From: Shewanella canadensis
GTDB taxonomy: Bacteria > Pseudomonadota > Gammaproteobacteria > Enterobacterales > Shewanellaceae
Assembly: GCF_003966225.1 (NCBI RefSeq)
Contig: NZ_RXNU01000025.1
Coordinates: forward strand, 1 to 38,539
Reading direction: 5' to 3'
Length of the DNA stretch: 38,539 nucleotides
Shown here: positions 8,751 through 18,100 of the stretch, one piece after another
How the letters are laid out: each line of letters begins with the position of its first letter
Numbering within the stretch: the first letter of the stretch is position 1
Notes under the pieces: generated by a model
The model's database searches: none
Told to the model about the DNA's origin: nothing
Seen by the model: the letters and a program-made list of their open reading frames with translations, nothing else
Position numbers and translations under genes: made by a program

Positions 8751-9659
8751 ATGAACCATCTACTATCGATAAAGGACTTAAGTCAGGAGCAGCTCAAAGA
8801 TCTGTTGGCTCTGGCTAAGAAGATTAAAGCAAATCCAGCAGAGTACCGTAATGCGTTGGATGGGAAGAGTGTGGTTATGCTATTTGAGAAGCCATCTTTA
8901 AGGACCCGCGTTAGTTTTGATATCGGTATTAATAAGTTAGGAGGTCATTGTCTCTATTTGGATCAGCAAAATGGTGCGCTTGGTAAACGCGAACCCGTTT
9001 CTGATTTTGCTGCCAATATTTCGTGTTGGGCCGATGCTATTGTGGCGAGAACCTTTCTTCACTCGACTATTGAGGGGTTGGCTGAGCATGGAAGTGTGCC
9101 GGTGATAAACGCTTTATCTGATCTGTATCACCCCTGTCAGGGGTTAGCCGATTTCTTAACCCTGTCTGAGAAATTTGATGATGTCAGCAAGGTAAAACTG
9201 GCATACGTCGGTGATGGAAATAATGTGACGCATTCACTCATGTATGGTGCGGCAATTTTGGGCGCGACAATGACAGTTATCTGCCCTCCAGGGCAGTTCC
9301 CCGACGGTCAAGTGGTTGTGGAGGCCCAATCTTTAGCAGCTCAGCATGGCGGAAAGTTAATACTCACTTCTGACATTGAAGAGATCGCTCAGCAAGATGC
9401 TATCTATACTGATACTTGGATCTCTATGGGAGACGATTCTAACCTGAGTGATATCGAGGCTAAATTTAAACCCTATCAAGTTAATGCTGCAATGATGAAG
9501 AAAGCGGGTGCTAACTTCTTTATGCATTGCCTACCTGCATACCGTGGTGTTGAAGTGACTGCCGATGTCGTCGATGGCGAAGGTTCGCTCATTTTGCAAC
9601 AGGCTGAAAACCGCATGCATGCACAAAATGCAGTGCTGGTGACTTTATTAGCTAAGTAG
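8751..9659 (+). CDS. argF: Ornithine carbamoyltransferase
   Basis: Joins carbamoyl phosphate to ornithine to give citrulline. I chose the ATG at 8751 (302 aa) because AAGGAG lies 8 bases upstream; an in-frame start 27 bases earlier has no such site. The carbamoyl-phosphate loop reads KPSLRTRVSF, where many enzymes have STRTR; all three other key residues (Ser, Arg, Arg) are kept. The ornithine-side motifs HPCQGLADF and FMHCLPAYRG with the catalytic Cys are present, as is DTWISMGDD. It belongs to the anabolic short form. Third gene of the arg operon, with a hairpin in the 61-bp gap before argG. Confidence 0.94.
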   Translation: MNHLLSIKDLSQEQLKDLLALAKKIKANPAEYRNALDGKSVVMLFEKPSLRTRVSFDIGINKLGGHCLYLDQQNGALGKREPVSDFAANISCWADAIVARTFLHSTIEGLAEHGSVPVINALSDLYHPCQGLADFLTLSEKFDDVSKVKLAYVGDGNNVTHSLMYGAAILGATMTVICPPGQFPDGQVVVEAQSLAAQHGGKLILTSDIEEIAQQDAIYTDTWISMGDDSNLSDIEAKFKPYQVNAAMMKKAGANFFMHCLPAYRGVEVTADVVDGEGSLILQQAENRMHAQNAVLVTLLAK

Positions 9660-9673
9660 TAAACCCATATATC

Positions 9674-9696
9674 TCTTATTGAAGTTTTCGATAAGA
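9674..9696 (+). other. Intra-operon hairpin between argF and argG
   Basis: An inverted repeat with a ~10-bp stem, TCTTATTGAA pairing with TTCGATAAGA (one U-G pair) around a 3-base loop, in the argF-argG gap, 24 bases before the argG start. There is no T-run after it, so read-through to argG is expected. It could be an mRNA processing or stability element that lets argG/argH be set at a different level. Function is inferred only. Confidence 0.5.
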
Positions 9697-9720
9697 AAAG
9701 CAAATAATTAGGATAGAAAA

Positions 9721-10944
9721 ATGTCAATTGAATCAAAGAAAACAGATGTGAAGAAAGTGGTTCTGGCCTATTCGGGAGGCTTAGATACCTCGGCGATTAT
9801 TCCTTGGTTGAAAGAGACCTATGATAATTGTGAAATCATCGCTTTCTGTGCCGATGTGGGCCAAGGTGATGCGGAGCTGGAGGGATTGCATGAGAAGGCT
9901 ATCTCTTCTGGTGCGTCTGAGTGCTACATCGTCGATCTGAAAGAGGAGCTGGTGGCAGATTATATCTACCCGACTATCGCTACCGGTGCGATCTATGAAG
10001 GGACCTATTTATTAGGTACATCGATGGCCAGACCTATTATCGCTAAGGCGCAGGTTGAAGTTGCACGTAAAGTAGGGGCCGATGCCGTCTGCCATGGCTG
10101 TACCGGAAAAGGGAACGATCAGGTACGTTTCGAAGGTTGTTTTGCTGCTCTTGCACCCGACCTCAAGGTGATTGCCCCTTGGCGCGAGTGGGAGATGGTT
10201 AGCCGTGAAGATCTGCTGGATTACCTTGCCGAGCGTAAAATCGAAACGACTTCCTCTGTGACGAAGATCTATAGCCGTGATGCGAATGCCTGGCATATCT
10301 CCCATGAAGGTGGCGAGTTAGAAGATCCATGGAATGAGCCGACTAAAGGCGTGTGGACTATGACCGTCGCGCCTGAGGACGCTCCCAATGAGCCTGAGTA
10401 CGTATCATTAGAGCTTGAACAAGGCAAGATCACTAAAGTTAATGGTGCATCACTTTCTCCTTACGGGGCTCTTACGGTGTTAAATGAGATCGCTGGTGCT
10501 CATGGGGTTGGCAGAATCGATATTACCGAGAATAGACTCGTGGGAATGAAGTCTCGTGGCTGTTACGAAACTCCGGGTGGCACAGTTATGTTTGCCGCAC
10601 TAAGAGCCATAGAAGAGTTAGTGTTAGACAAGAGTAGTCGTGAATGGCGTGAGCAGATTGGTGCTCAGATGGCTCACCTTGTTTATGATGGTCGTTGGTT
10701 TACGCCATTATGTGAGTCCCTACTGGCTGCATCAATACCTCTGGCTAATTTGGTCAGTGGTGAAGTCGTTATTAAACTCTATAAGGGGCAAGCTCACGCA
10801 GTGAAGAAGCGTTCAGTAAATAGCCTGTACTCAGAAGAGTTCGCGACGTTTGGTGAGGACGATGTCTATAACCAGAAAGATGCCGAAGGTTTCATCCGCC
10901 TTTACTCTTTAGCCAGCCGTATCAGGGCGTTAAAGGCTAAGTAA
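9721..10944 (+). CDS. argG: Argininosuccinate synthase
   Basis: The 407-aa enzyme condenses citrulline and aspartate with ATP to argininosuccinate and AMP. The PP-loop VVLAYSGGLDTSAI lies at residues ~13-25, followed by the conserved HGCTGKGNDQVRF nucleotide/citrulline-binding segment and the LVGMKSRGCYETPGG motif near residue 275. The start follows AGGA in an AT-rich leader after the argF-argG hairpin. The gap to argH is 114 bp and contains a short GTGGG/CCCAC inverted repeat (~11010-11030). Confidence 0.97.
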   Translation: MSIESKKTDVKKVVLAYSGGLDTSAIIPWLKETYDNCEIIAFCADVGQGDAELEGLHEKAISSGASECYIVDLKEELVADYIYPTIATGAIYEGTYLLGTSMARPIIAKAQVEVARKVGADAVCHGCTGKGNDQVRFEGCFAALAPDLKVIAPWREWEMVSREDLLDYLAERKIETTSSVTKIYSRDANAWHISHEGGELEDPWNEPTKGVWTMTVAPEDAPNEPEYVSLELEQGKITKVNGASLSPYGALTVLNEIAGAHGVGRIDITENRLVGMKSRGCYETPGGTVMFAALRAIEELVLDKSSREWREQIGAQMAHLVYDGRWFTPLCESLLAASIPLANLVSGEVVIKLYKGQAHAVKKRSVNSLYSEEFATFGEDDVYNQKDAEGFIRLYSLASRIRALKAK

Positions 10945-11058
10945 GCGACATTTCAGGTACTACAAAAGATCTTCACTGTTTCGAAGAATAGGTTAAGTCA
11001 ATAAATAGGGTGGGACCCAGAGCCCACTCTCGGTTAATTAAAGAAAGAGGAAGTCAGC

Positions 11059-12432
11059 ATGGCATTATGGGGTGGAAGATTTAGCCAGGAGAGTAGCGCG
11101 CTATTTAAATTATTCAATGACTCATTGCCTGTCGATTACCGCTTGGTCGAGCAAGATATTGTCGGCTCGATAGCTTGGGCCGGTGCTATCACCCAGGTAG
11201 GGATTTTGTCTGAAGCTGAGTGTCAGCAACTACAACAGGCATTAAAAGAGCTATTGGGCGAAGTGGAAGAGAAGCCTGAGCTTATTCTGGCGTCGGGTGC
11301 CGAAGACATTCACAGTTTTGTCGAACTATCTTTGATTGCTAAAGTCGGGGATCTTGGAAAGAAGCTTCATACTGGGCGTTCACGCAATGATCAAGTAGCA
11401 ACCGATCTTAAGCTTTGGTGTAAGAAAGAAGGCCAGCAGCAACTGTTGTTGCTTAAAGCGTTAAGGCAAGCGCTTTTAGAGCTGGCAGAAAGAGAACTTG
11501 ACGCAGTTATGCCTGGTTACACACATCTTCAGCGTGCACAGCCAGTGGCTTTCGGACATTGGTGCTTAGCCTATGTTGAGATGTTTGAGCGTGATATTAG
11601 TCGTTTAGAAGATGCGCTCAAACGTGCGGATACTTGTCCTCTGGGAACGGGTGCACTTGCAGGTACTGCATATCCTATGGATAGGTATAAGCTGGCGGAA
11701 TCCTTGGGTTTCGCGTCGCCGACACTCAACAGTTTAGATACTGTGTCGGACAGGGACCATGTAGTTGAGATCTGCAGTGATGCTTCAATTAGCATGATGC
11801 ACCTAAGCCGCATGGCCGAAGACCTTATTTTCTTTAACAGCGGTGAAGCTGGTTTCATAGACCTCGATGATGAAGTTACATCCGGATCTTCACTAATGCC
11901 ACAGAAGAAGAATCCTGATGCACTCGAGTTGATCCGTGGTAAAACAGGCCGGGTTTATGGCAGCCTTGTCGGTATTTTAACTACCATGAAGGCACTGCCG
12001 TTAGCCTATAACAAAGATATGCAGGAAGACAAAGAGGGCTTGTTTGATGTGATGGATAGCTGGGCTATCTGCCTCGAAATGGCCGCTTTAGTGCTAAGTG
12101 GTTTAAAGGTTAACCGTGAGAATACGTTAAGTGCTGCGCAGCAGGGCTATGCAAATTCTACCGAACTTGCAGACTATCTTGTGGCCAAAGGAATGCCATT
12201 TAGAGAGGCACATCATGTCGTTGGCGAAGTAGTGGTTAAAGCGATAGCGCAGAAGAAACCTTTAGAGGATTTTGAGCTGAAAGATCTGCAATCATTTTCC
12301 GAAATGATCACAAGTGATGTCTATGACTGCCTGACAATTGAATCATGTCTTGAGAAACGAGAAGCGCTCGGCGGAACTGCTTTACCTCAGGTCAGAGCCG
12401 CATTGGCAACAAAATTAGCCGCTTCTGAGTAG
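11059..12432 (+). CDS. argH: Argininosuccinate lyase
   Basis: The 457-aa enzyme splits argininosuccinate to arginine and fumarate, last step of the pathway. The fumarase/aspartase-superfamily signature GSSLMPQKKNPD is at residues 276-287, with catalytic serines in GSS; TGRSRNDQVATD and PGYTHLQRAQP are also present. The protein ends after the lyase domain at ...ALATKLAASE. It therefore lacks the C-terminal acetyltransferase (ArgA) extension found in ArgH(A) fusions of some marine gammaproteobacteria, so acetylglutamate synthase must be encoded elsewhere. GAGGAAG precedes the ATG. Last gene before a strong terminator. Confidence 0.97.
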   Translation: MALWGGRFSQESSALFKLFNDSLPVDYRLVEQDIVGSIAWAGAITQVGILSEAECQQLQQALKELLGEVEEKPELILASGAEDIHSFVELSLIAKVGDLGKKLHTGRSRNDQVATDLKLWCKKEGQQQLLLLKALRQALLELAERELDAVMPGYTHLQRAQPVAFGHWCLAYVEMFERDISRLEDALKRADTCPLGTGALAGTAYPMDRYKLAESLGFASPTLNSLDTVSDRDHVVEICSDASISMMHLSRMAEDLIFFNSGEAGFIDLDDEVTSGSSLMPQKKNPDALELIRGKTGRVYGSLVGILTTMKALPLAYNKDMQEDKEGLFDVMDSWAICLEMAALVLSGLKVNRENTLSAAQQGYANSTELADYLVAKGMPFREAHHVVGEVVVKAIAQKKPLEDFELKDLQSFSEMITSDVYDCLTIESCLEKREALGGTALPQVRAALATKLAASE

Positions 12433-12507
12433 AAGTTAAAGAAATATAAAATTAAATTAAGAGTGACTGTCAAAAATAAGTCGTTAATTTATTTTAGATT
12501 TTAAAAA

Positions 12508-12545
12508 AAAGCGCGATGGAGATTTTACTCTATCGCGCTTTTTAT
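12508..12545. terminator. Bidirectional terminator between argH and mrcA
   Basis: A stem of AAAGCGCGATGGAG pairing with CTCTATCGCGCTTT around a short A/T-rich loop, flanked by A-run on the left and T-run on the right, so it can stop both the arg operon (+) and mrcA (-), which converge here. Confidence 0.88.
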
Positions 12546-12579
12546 TTATAAGCTTAGCTAAAAAGGTTTCTTACTGAAT

Positions 12580-15111
12580 TTACTGGAATAGCTCCTCAGT
12601 GGAGTCTTCGATGAAGATGTCGTTTACCTCTTCAGCTTCTGTTGCGAATTCTTCTGGCTCTGTGCCTGATACAAAATACTCAAATCTACTGGTGTAATCG
12701 GTTTTGCGGCTTAACTTTCCGGTTGCCAGATCTATTCTTACAGAGACGATACCTTCTGGTGGAGTCGTCGGAATTTCAGGCGTACCGGATAGAGCCTTTT
12801 TCATGAACTCATTCCATCCTGGCCCAGCAGTCTTTGCCCCTGCCTCTGCTGCAGAAATTTGATCTTTTGCGGCATTAGCATTCCAGCTGGTTCTGCCCAA
12901 CTCCTTACTATGATCGTCAAAGCCTACCCAAACCGTTGTGGCGAGTTTGGGGTTAAATCCACTAAACCAGGTATCCCGGGATTCGTTGGTTGTTCCTGTC
13001 TTTCCGGCAATATCATGTCTTTTTACGACTCTTGCCGCTCGCCAGGCCGTACCATTCCAGCCAGTCCCTTTGCTCCAGTTTCCACCGCCCCAGATAACAC
13101 TCTTTAATGCTTCGGTGATCAGGAATGCAGTTTGTTCAGAGATGATCTGGGGCGCATATCTACTGTCTTTACCACCACAACTTGGCTCTTTTGCTTGAGC
13201 TGTCGGTGGCTGTAGCTCATCAGCCATAGAGGCAAAAGGATCATCTTTGGCTGCTTCTAACGGGTCTGGTTCGGGTTTGCAGGCAAGGGTAGGATTCGAT
13301 TGTTCGATGATCTGTCCGTAAGAATCTTCAATGCGTTCAACAAAATAGGGTTCAACTCTATATCCGCCATTGGCAAAGGTAGAAAATGCGGTAACGACTT
13401 GAAGTGGGGTCACTGAGTTTGAGCCTAATGCGATGGACTCATTTCTTGGGATATCTTCGGCATTGAAACCAAATTTAACTAAAGTATCGATAGCCATATC
13501 CAGACCGGCATAACGCATCGTCCTGACAGACATTACGTTGATAGATTGCGCGAGCCCGACACGTAACCTGGTTGGCCCTGTATAGCGGTCTGGTGAGTTC
13601 TTAGGGCGCCATGCAGTACCTTGTCTGGTATCGGCGTTATTAATCGGTGCATTGTTGACTAAGGTCGATAGGGTGTAGCCTTTCTCCATCGCCGCGGTAT
13701 AGATAAAGGGTTTAATATTTGAACCTAGTTGGCGTTTCGCCTGAGTTACGCGGTTGTATTGGCTGGTATGGAAACTAAAACCACCGACCAGAGTGCGTAT
13801 GGCGCCGTCATGGGGGGCGAGGGACACAATTGCACTGGCGACTACAGGAATTTGAGCCAACTGCCAAAATTCACCATTATTGCGAATCCATACCTGCTCA
13901 CCGACAGCGACAACTTCAGAGGCCATTTTAGGGGCTTTTCCCTGACGTTTATTAGAGATGAACTTACGGGCCCATTTTAGTCCTTGCCAGTCAATTTCCA
14001 ACGTTTCGCCATTGGAGGAGAGCACTCGAACGCTTTGTTCACTCATACTTATGATGGCGGCGGGTAATAGGCCTTGAAATGCTTTGGTCTGTTTTAATTG
14101 GTCGATAATATCCTGATTATTCAGTGGCGTATCAGTCCAAAGAATGGCTTTCGGGCCGCGGTAGCCGTGTCGCTCATCATAGGCGTAGACATTGTTTCTC
14201 AGTGCCTGCTGAGCCTCTAGCTGAAGCGTGGAATCAATGCTGGTATAGATGTTGTAGCCACCGGTGTAAGCCTCATCTTCACCATACTTTTCAACTAAAT
14301 AGTCTCTCGCCATCTCTGATATATAGGGAGCATAGAGATTAATTTCTGCCCCGTGATATTTCGCCGTGATGGGAGATTGGGTTGCCTCCATATACTGAGC
14401 CTGAGTAATGTTTTGCTTCTCTAACATGCGACTCAATACCCAATTACGACGATTCATCGCTCTTGCTGGATTACGAATTGGATTGGCTGCTGAAGGTGCC
14501 TGAGGCAGACCGGCGATCATTGCCATTTCAGGTAGGGTTAGCTGATCTAATTCTTTGCCATAGTAGACCTGTGCGGCGGCGCCGACACCATAGGCACGAT
14601 TACCTAAGAAAGAGCGATTTAGATACAGCTCTAAAATTTTCTCTTTAGATAAGGCTTTCTCAATTTTTATGGCTAGAAAAATTTCTTTAATTTTACGTAT
14701 GTAGGTCTTTTCACGAGAAAGAAAGAAGCCTCGTGCTACCTGCTGGGTGATGGTGCTAGCCCCTTGGCTCTTTTTTCCAGTGGTTAAAAGAATGAATGCC
14801 GCACGAGTGATACCAATAGGATCTATACCATGATGTTCGAAAAACCTGGCATCTTCCGTATCTAAAACTGCATCGATAAGAAGTGGTGGAACATTTTGAA
14901 AATCAACCGGAATTCTTCTTTTTTCACCAAATTGAGAGATCAGTTTACCGTCACTACTGTATATGCGTAATGGGGTTTGAAGCTTTACCGTTTTTAACGT
15001 GTTTACGTCCGGGAGTTCGGGCAACACATAAAAATATGCCGCAGCAATGGCGCCAACGCCTAAAAGGGCTAGGCTGAATAGAGCAATAATAATACGTTTT
15101 AACCACTTCAC
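12580..15111 (-). CDS. mrcA: Penicillin-binding protein 1A (bifunctional peptidoglycan synthase)
   Basis: The 843-aa (E. coli 850) class A PBP polymerises glycan strands and crosslinks peptides. Order: short cytoplasmic tail and one membrane segment (~7-30); glycosyltransferase GT51 domain (~50-230) with Glu86 in EDARFFEHHG and the QGASTITQQVARGFF block; a linker/OB-type region; transpeptidase domain with SxxK at Ser464 (GSNIKPF), SxN in LAQSINVMS, and KTG in IAGKTGTTNES. The start codon is GTG, preceded by GGAA; no better start is in frame. It is divergent from pilM, as in many gammaproteobacteria. The cognate outer-membrane activator LpoA is also in this window (31279-33150). Confidence 0.97.
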   Translation of the reverse strand: MKWLKRIIIALFSLALLGVGAIAAAYFYVLPELPDVNTLKTVKLQTPLRIYSSDGKLISQFGEKRRIPVDFQNVPPLLIDAVLDTEDARFFEHHGIDPIGITRAAFILLTTGKKSQGASTITQQVARGFFLSREKTYIRKIKEIFLAIKIEKALSKEKILELYLNRSFLGNRAYGVGAAAQVYYGKELDQLTLPEMAMIAGLPQAPSAANPIRNPARAMNRRNWVLSRMLEKQNITQAQYMEATQSPITAKYHGAEINLYAPYISEMARDYLVEKYGEDEAYTGGYNIYTSIDSTLQLEAQQALRNNVYAYDERHGYRGPKAILWTDTPLNNQDIIDQLKQTKAFQGLLPAAIISMSEQSVRVLSSNGETLEIDWQGLKWARKFISNKRQGKAPKMASEVVAVGEQVWIRNNGEFWQLAQIPVVASAIVSLAPHDGAIRTLVGGFSFHTSQYNRVTQAKRQLGSNIKPFIYTAAMEKGYTLSTLVNNAPINNADTRQGTAWRPKNSPDRYTGPTRLRVGLAQSINVMSVRTMRYAGLDMAIDTLVKFGFNAEDIPRNESIALGSNSVTPLQVVTAFSTFANGGYRVEPYFVERIEDSYGQIIEQSNPTLACKPEPDPLEAAKDDPFASMADELQPPTAQAKEPSCGGKDSRYAPQIISEQTAFLITEALKSVIWGGGNWSKGTGWNGTAWRAARVVKRHDIAGKTGTTNESRDTWFSGFNPKLATTVWVGFDDHSKELGRTSWNANAAKDQISAAEAGAKTAGPGWNEFMKKALSGTPEIPTTPPEGIVSVRIDLATGKLSRKTDYTSRFEYFVSGTEPEEFATEAEEVNDIFIEDSTEELFQ

Positions 15112-15298
15112 CGGAATATTCCAAAAAATTTTTGCAAGACCAATAGTATATAAGGCGCTTGCTCATTGGTGAAGTAAAAAAGGTTGTCAAAAAAATGGCA
15201 ATTGTAAAACTCGGAAACATTCTGTACAAATATCTATAACGAGTTGATTTTGTGCTAATCTAATTCTTGAAACAATAACAAAAAAGTGACGATGGACT

Positions 15299-16378
15299 AT
15301 GCTTTCAAAATTATGGAAGCGTCAGGCTCCGCAGATGGTTGGAATCGATATCGGTTCCCACGAGATTAAGGCAATACTGCTGAGTCAGACGGCTGATGGT
15401 TATAAAATTGTAAGTCATGCTGCAGTGCCCGTTAAAAAGGGTGCCGTTAATGATCACGAGATCCGAGATGTTGATGCGGTCGTTGAGTCATTGAAGCAGG
15501 TTAAACGCATACTCCCCAAGAGCGCTAAATTTGCTTCAGTTGCGGTTTCTGGCTCTGCCGTTATGACAAAGGTCATCTATATGGATGCGTCTCTCAGTGA
15601 AGAGGAGATGGAGAGCCAGATTGAAATAGAGGCTGATAATCTAATTCCATATTCGCTCGATGAAGTCAGCATTGATTTTGAAACCTTGAATGTGAATAGT
15701 ACCGACCCGACTAAGGTCGATGTTCTGCTCAGCGCATGTCGGACAGAGAATATTGACGCCCGAGTCGATGCTCTCGATGATATAAATCTTGAAAGTAAGG
15801 TCGTCGACATCGAAGGTTATGCATTGGGAAGAGCCTATGAGATCGTTGCTGCTCAATTACCTGAGGGAGTCGAGAGTAAGGTCGTTGCCTTAGTCGATAT
15901 AGGTGCAAACATCACTACATTTGCAGTTGTCGAGGATGGTGAAACAAGCTTTGTGCGTGAGCAGGCTTTTGGTGGAGAACAATTTACTCAATCAATTTTA
16001 TCTTTTTACGGGATGTCGCACGAACAAGCCGAAAAAGCCAAATTGGAAGGTGATTTGCCACGAAATTATATGTTTGAGGTTTTATCTCCCTTTCAAACCC
16101 AGCTATTACAGCAGATCAAGAGAACATTACAGATATATTGTACTTCCAGCGGTAAGGATAAGGTCGATCACATTATTTTGTGTGGTGGTACATCTAAGCT
16201 TGAAGGGATGGCGAATTTATTGACGAATGAGTTAGGTGTTCACACTATCATAGCGGACCCATTTCAGGGATGCCTACATGCAGATGATGAAGTGAAAAGC
16301 CGATTGCAACCGGATATAGGCAAATATATGGTTGCCTGTGGTCTAGCGCTGAGGAGTTACTCTCAATGGCGAACATAA
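15299..16378 (+). CDS. pilM: Type IV pilus assembly ATPase-like protein PilM
   Basis: The 359-aa actin-like protein (FtsA fold) sits on the cytoplasmic face of the membrane and binds the N-terminus of PilN in the pilus alignment complex. The phosphate-1 loop MVGIDIGSHEIKAILLS is at residues ~13-29; later nucleotide-site motifs are ALVDIGANITTF and ILCGGTSKLEG. First gene of pilMNOPQ; its last 13 bases overlap pilN. The ATG at 15299 has only a weak ribosome site (GATGG). The promoter should lie in the 187-bp gap shared with mrcA. Confidence 0.95.
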   Translation: MLSKLWKRQAPQMVGIDIGSHEIKAILLSQTADGYKIVSHAAVPVKKGAVNDHEIRDVDAVVESLKQVKRILPKSAKFASVAVSGSAVMTKVIYMDASLSEEEMESQIEIEADNLIPYSLDEVSIDFETLNVNSTDPTKVDVLLSACRTENIDARVDALDDINLESKVVDIEGYALGRAYEIVAAQLPEGVESKVVALVDIGANITTFAVVEDGETSFVREQAFGGEQFTQSILSFYGMSHEQAEKAKLEGDLPRNYMFEVLSPFQTQLLQQIKRTLQIYCTSSGKDKVDHIILCGGTSKLEGMANLLTNELGVHTIIADPFQGCLHADDEVKSRLQPDIGKYMVACGLALRSYSQWRT

Positions 16379-16944
16379 ACCTTTTACCCTGGCGCGAAGA
16401 AGCGAGAGAAAAGCAAAAGAGAGATTACATCGGCATATTAGCGTTAGTTTTTCTTGGTTCTTCACTGATTGTTTTTCTTTCATTAAGTGTTCTTGACATG
16501 ATGACGGATAATCAAAAGTCGAGAAATGCCTACCTGCAGAGTGAAATTCAGCTTCTGGAAAAACAGATCGCCGAAATAAAGCAGATACGAACACGGAAAA
16601 AAGATATTGAGCGCCGTACTGAAATTATTTTAAATTTGCAGCAATCCAGAAACTTACCGACTCATGTGTTAGATGAACTCGTACGTATCGTTCCACCTGG
16701 GATTTACCTTTCCAGTATTGAAAAGAAAGGGAGCTTATTGTGGATAGAGGGACGCAGTGAATCCAATAATAATGTGGCAAACATGATGAGAAAGGTGAAA
16801 ACGTCTAAATGGCTACTGGATCCCAATATGCAGTCTATTGTTGCTCACAGCGAAGAATTGAGACAGTTACAGCGATTTAGTTTGAAAGTGACGATTAGTG
16901 AAGTTGATAGTATTGATAATTCAGACCAGGGAGCGAGTAAATGA
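16366..16944 (+). CDS. pilN: Type IV pilus inner-membrane protein PilN
   Basis: The 192-aa bitopic membrane protein begins with MANINLLPWREEAREKQKRD, the conserved cytoplasmic INLLPWR motif that docks onto PilM. One membrane segment follows (~24-44), then a coiled-coil (~55-90) and a periplasmic ferredoxin-like domain. It pairs with PilO. It overlaps pilM by 13 bases and pilO by an ATGA junction, so translation is likely coupled. Confidence 0.95.
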   Translation: MANINLLPWREEAREKQKRDYIGILALVFLGSSLIVFLSLSVLDMMTDNQKSRNAYLQSEIQLLEKQIAEIKQIRTRKKDIERRTEIILNLQQSRNLPTHVLDELVRIVPPGIYLSSIEKKGSLLWIEGRSESNNNVANMMRKVKTSKWLLDPNMQSIVAHSEELRQLQRFSLKVTISEVDSIDNSDQGASK

Positions 16945-17561
16945 ACCTTGAACTGAGTCAGTTTAACGACATCGATTTTGAAAATATTGGAGGTTGGCCT
17001 CCATTCGTTAAAATTGTTTTTGCTGCTATATTGTCAATATGTATCTTTATTGCCAGCTATTTTTTGTTTGTTTCTGATGCGATAGATACGTTAAGTTTCG
17101 AGCAAGAGACAGAAGTAAAATTAAGAGATGATTTTAAGTCTAAATACCGACTCGCTGCTAACCTTAAACTCTATCGTGAACAGTTAGCCGCAATGGAATC
17201 TCAGTTTGCAGAATTACTTAAGATGCTGCCATCTAAGAATGAGATGCCGGGTTTACTCGATGATTTAACCTTTGTAGCGACAGACTCCGGGTTAAAGATT
17301 GAGAGTTTGGATTGGCGAGAAGTGATCCCAAGAGATTTCTATTTCGAATTTCCAATTAGCATGACTGTAAGTGGTGAATACCATGAACTCGGTGAGTTGG
17401 TCAGCGGTGTGGCTAAGTTGCCGCGGATTGTGAGTCTACATGATTTCGTGATTAAGAAATCAGATTCCGGTGGCTTAGGAATGGAAATATTGGCAAAAAC
17501 ATATCGCTTTAAAGAGGGGGCTGATTTACCTGCCGATATGAAAAAAGCGAAGGGGAAATAA
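16941..17561 (+). CDS. pilO: Type IV pilus inner-membrane protein PilO
   Basis: The 206-aa protein has a short cytoplasmic tail, one membrane segment at ~25-48 (VKIVFAAILSICIFIASYFL), a coiled-coil (residues ~65-95) and a periplasmic domain. It forms heterodimers with PilN and links PilM to PilP/PilQ. It starts in an ATGA overlap with pilN and is followed by pilP after 2 bases. Recognised mostly by topology, length and position; sequence fit with PilO is good. Confidence 0.94.
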   Translation: MNLELSQFNDIDFENIGGWPPFVKIVFAAILSICIFIASYFLFVSDAIDTLSFEQETEVKLRDDFKSKYRLAANLKLYREQLAAMESQFAELLKMLPSKNEMPGLLDDLTFVATDSGLKIESLDWREVIPRDFYFEFPISMTVSGEYHELGELVSGVAKLPRIVSLHDFVIKKSDSGGLGMEILAKTYRFKEGADLPADMKKAKGK

Positions 17562-17563
17562 TA

Positions 17564-18079
17564 ATGAAACTTCTTCCTTTATTAGTTTTTAGCCTTTTTT
17601 TGGTGGGCTGTGTTGGCGATCGAAGTGATTTAGAGCTATTTGTTACTACGACAAAGGCGCAGCATGTGGCACATATTCCGCCATTGAAAGAACCGCCAAA
17701 ATTTGAACATTTTGAGTATCAAGCCGATTTAATGCGCAGCCCCTTCGTTCCTCCTTCACGAGAATTAACGGAAGAGGTCATTGATACGACAAAGGACTGT
17801 TTACAACCCGATCTTAAGAGACGTAAAGGACGCTTAGAAACTTATGCTCTGGATAACTTAAAGATGCGTGGGACATTAAGTGAAGTTGGGAACATCTGGG
17901 CCCTGGTAGAAACAAATGATGCTAGTGTTTATCGTTTAGGTATTGGAGAATACTTGGGTCTATATCACGGAAGAATTGCTAAAGTTACACCACAAACAGT
18001 CGAAATAATTGAATTAATTCCAGATGGTTCTGGTTGCTGGACGGAAAGACTCAGCAACTTAGAATTAACTGGGAAATAA
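17564..18079 (+). CDS. pilP: Type IV pilus lipoprotein PilP
   Basis: The 171-aa inner-membrane-associated lipoprotein has lipobox LVGC with Cys16 (MKLLPLLVFSLFLVGC), a disordered linker that binds PilN/PilO, and a C-terminal beta domain (~95-171, LKMRGTLSEVGNIWALVE) that contacts PilQ. The residue after Cys is Val-Gly-Asp, Asp being at +4 rather than +2. Its ribosome site GGGGA lies in the pilO-pilP junction. The spacing and order match all pilMNOPQ operons. Confidence 0.94.
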   Translation: MKLLPLLVFSLFLVGCVGDRSDLELFVTTTKAQHVAHIPPLKEPPKFEHFEYQADLMRSPFVPPSRELTEEVIDTTKDCLQPDLKRRKGRLETYALDNLKMRGTLSEVGNIWALVETNDASVYRLGIGEYLGLYHGRIAKVTPQTVEIIELIPDGSGCWTERLSNLELTGK

Positions 18080-18100
18080 CAAGCGAAGGATGAGGGAATA

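Noticed and set aside
11059..12432. ArgH-ArgA fusion as in some marine gammaproteobacteria
   Set aside because: The protein ends right after the lyase domain at 457 aa and the stop is followed by a terminator; there is no acetyltransferase domain.
15903..16223. 106-codon frame inside pilM
   Set aside because: Same-strand shifted frame within a clearly real gene; no independent start signal.
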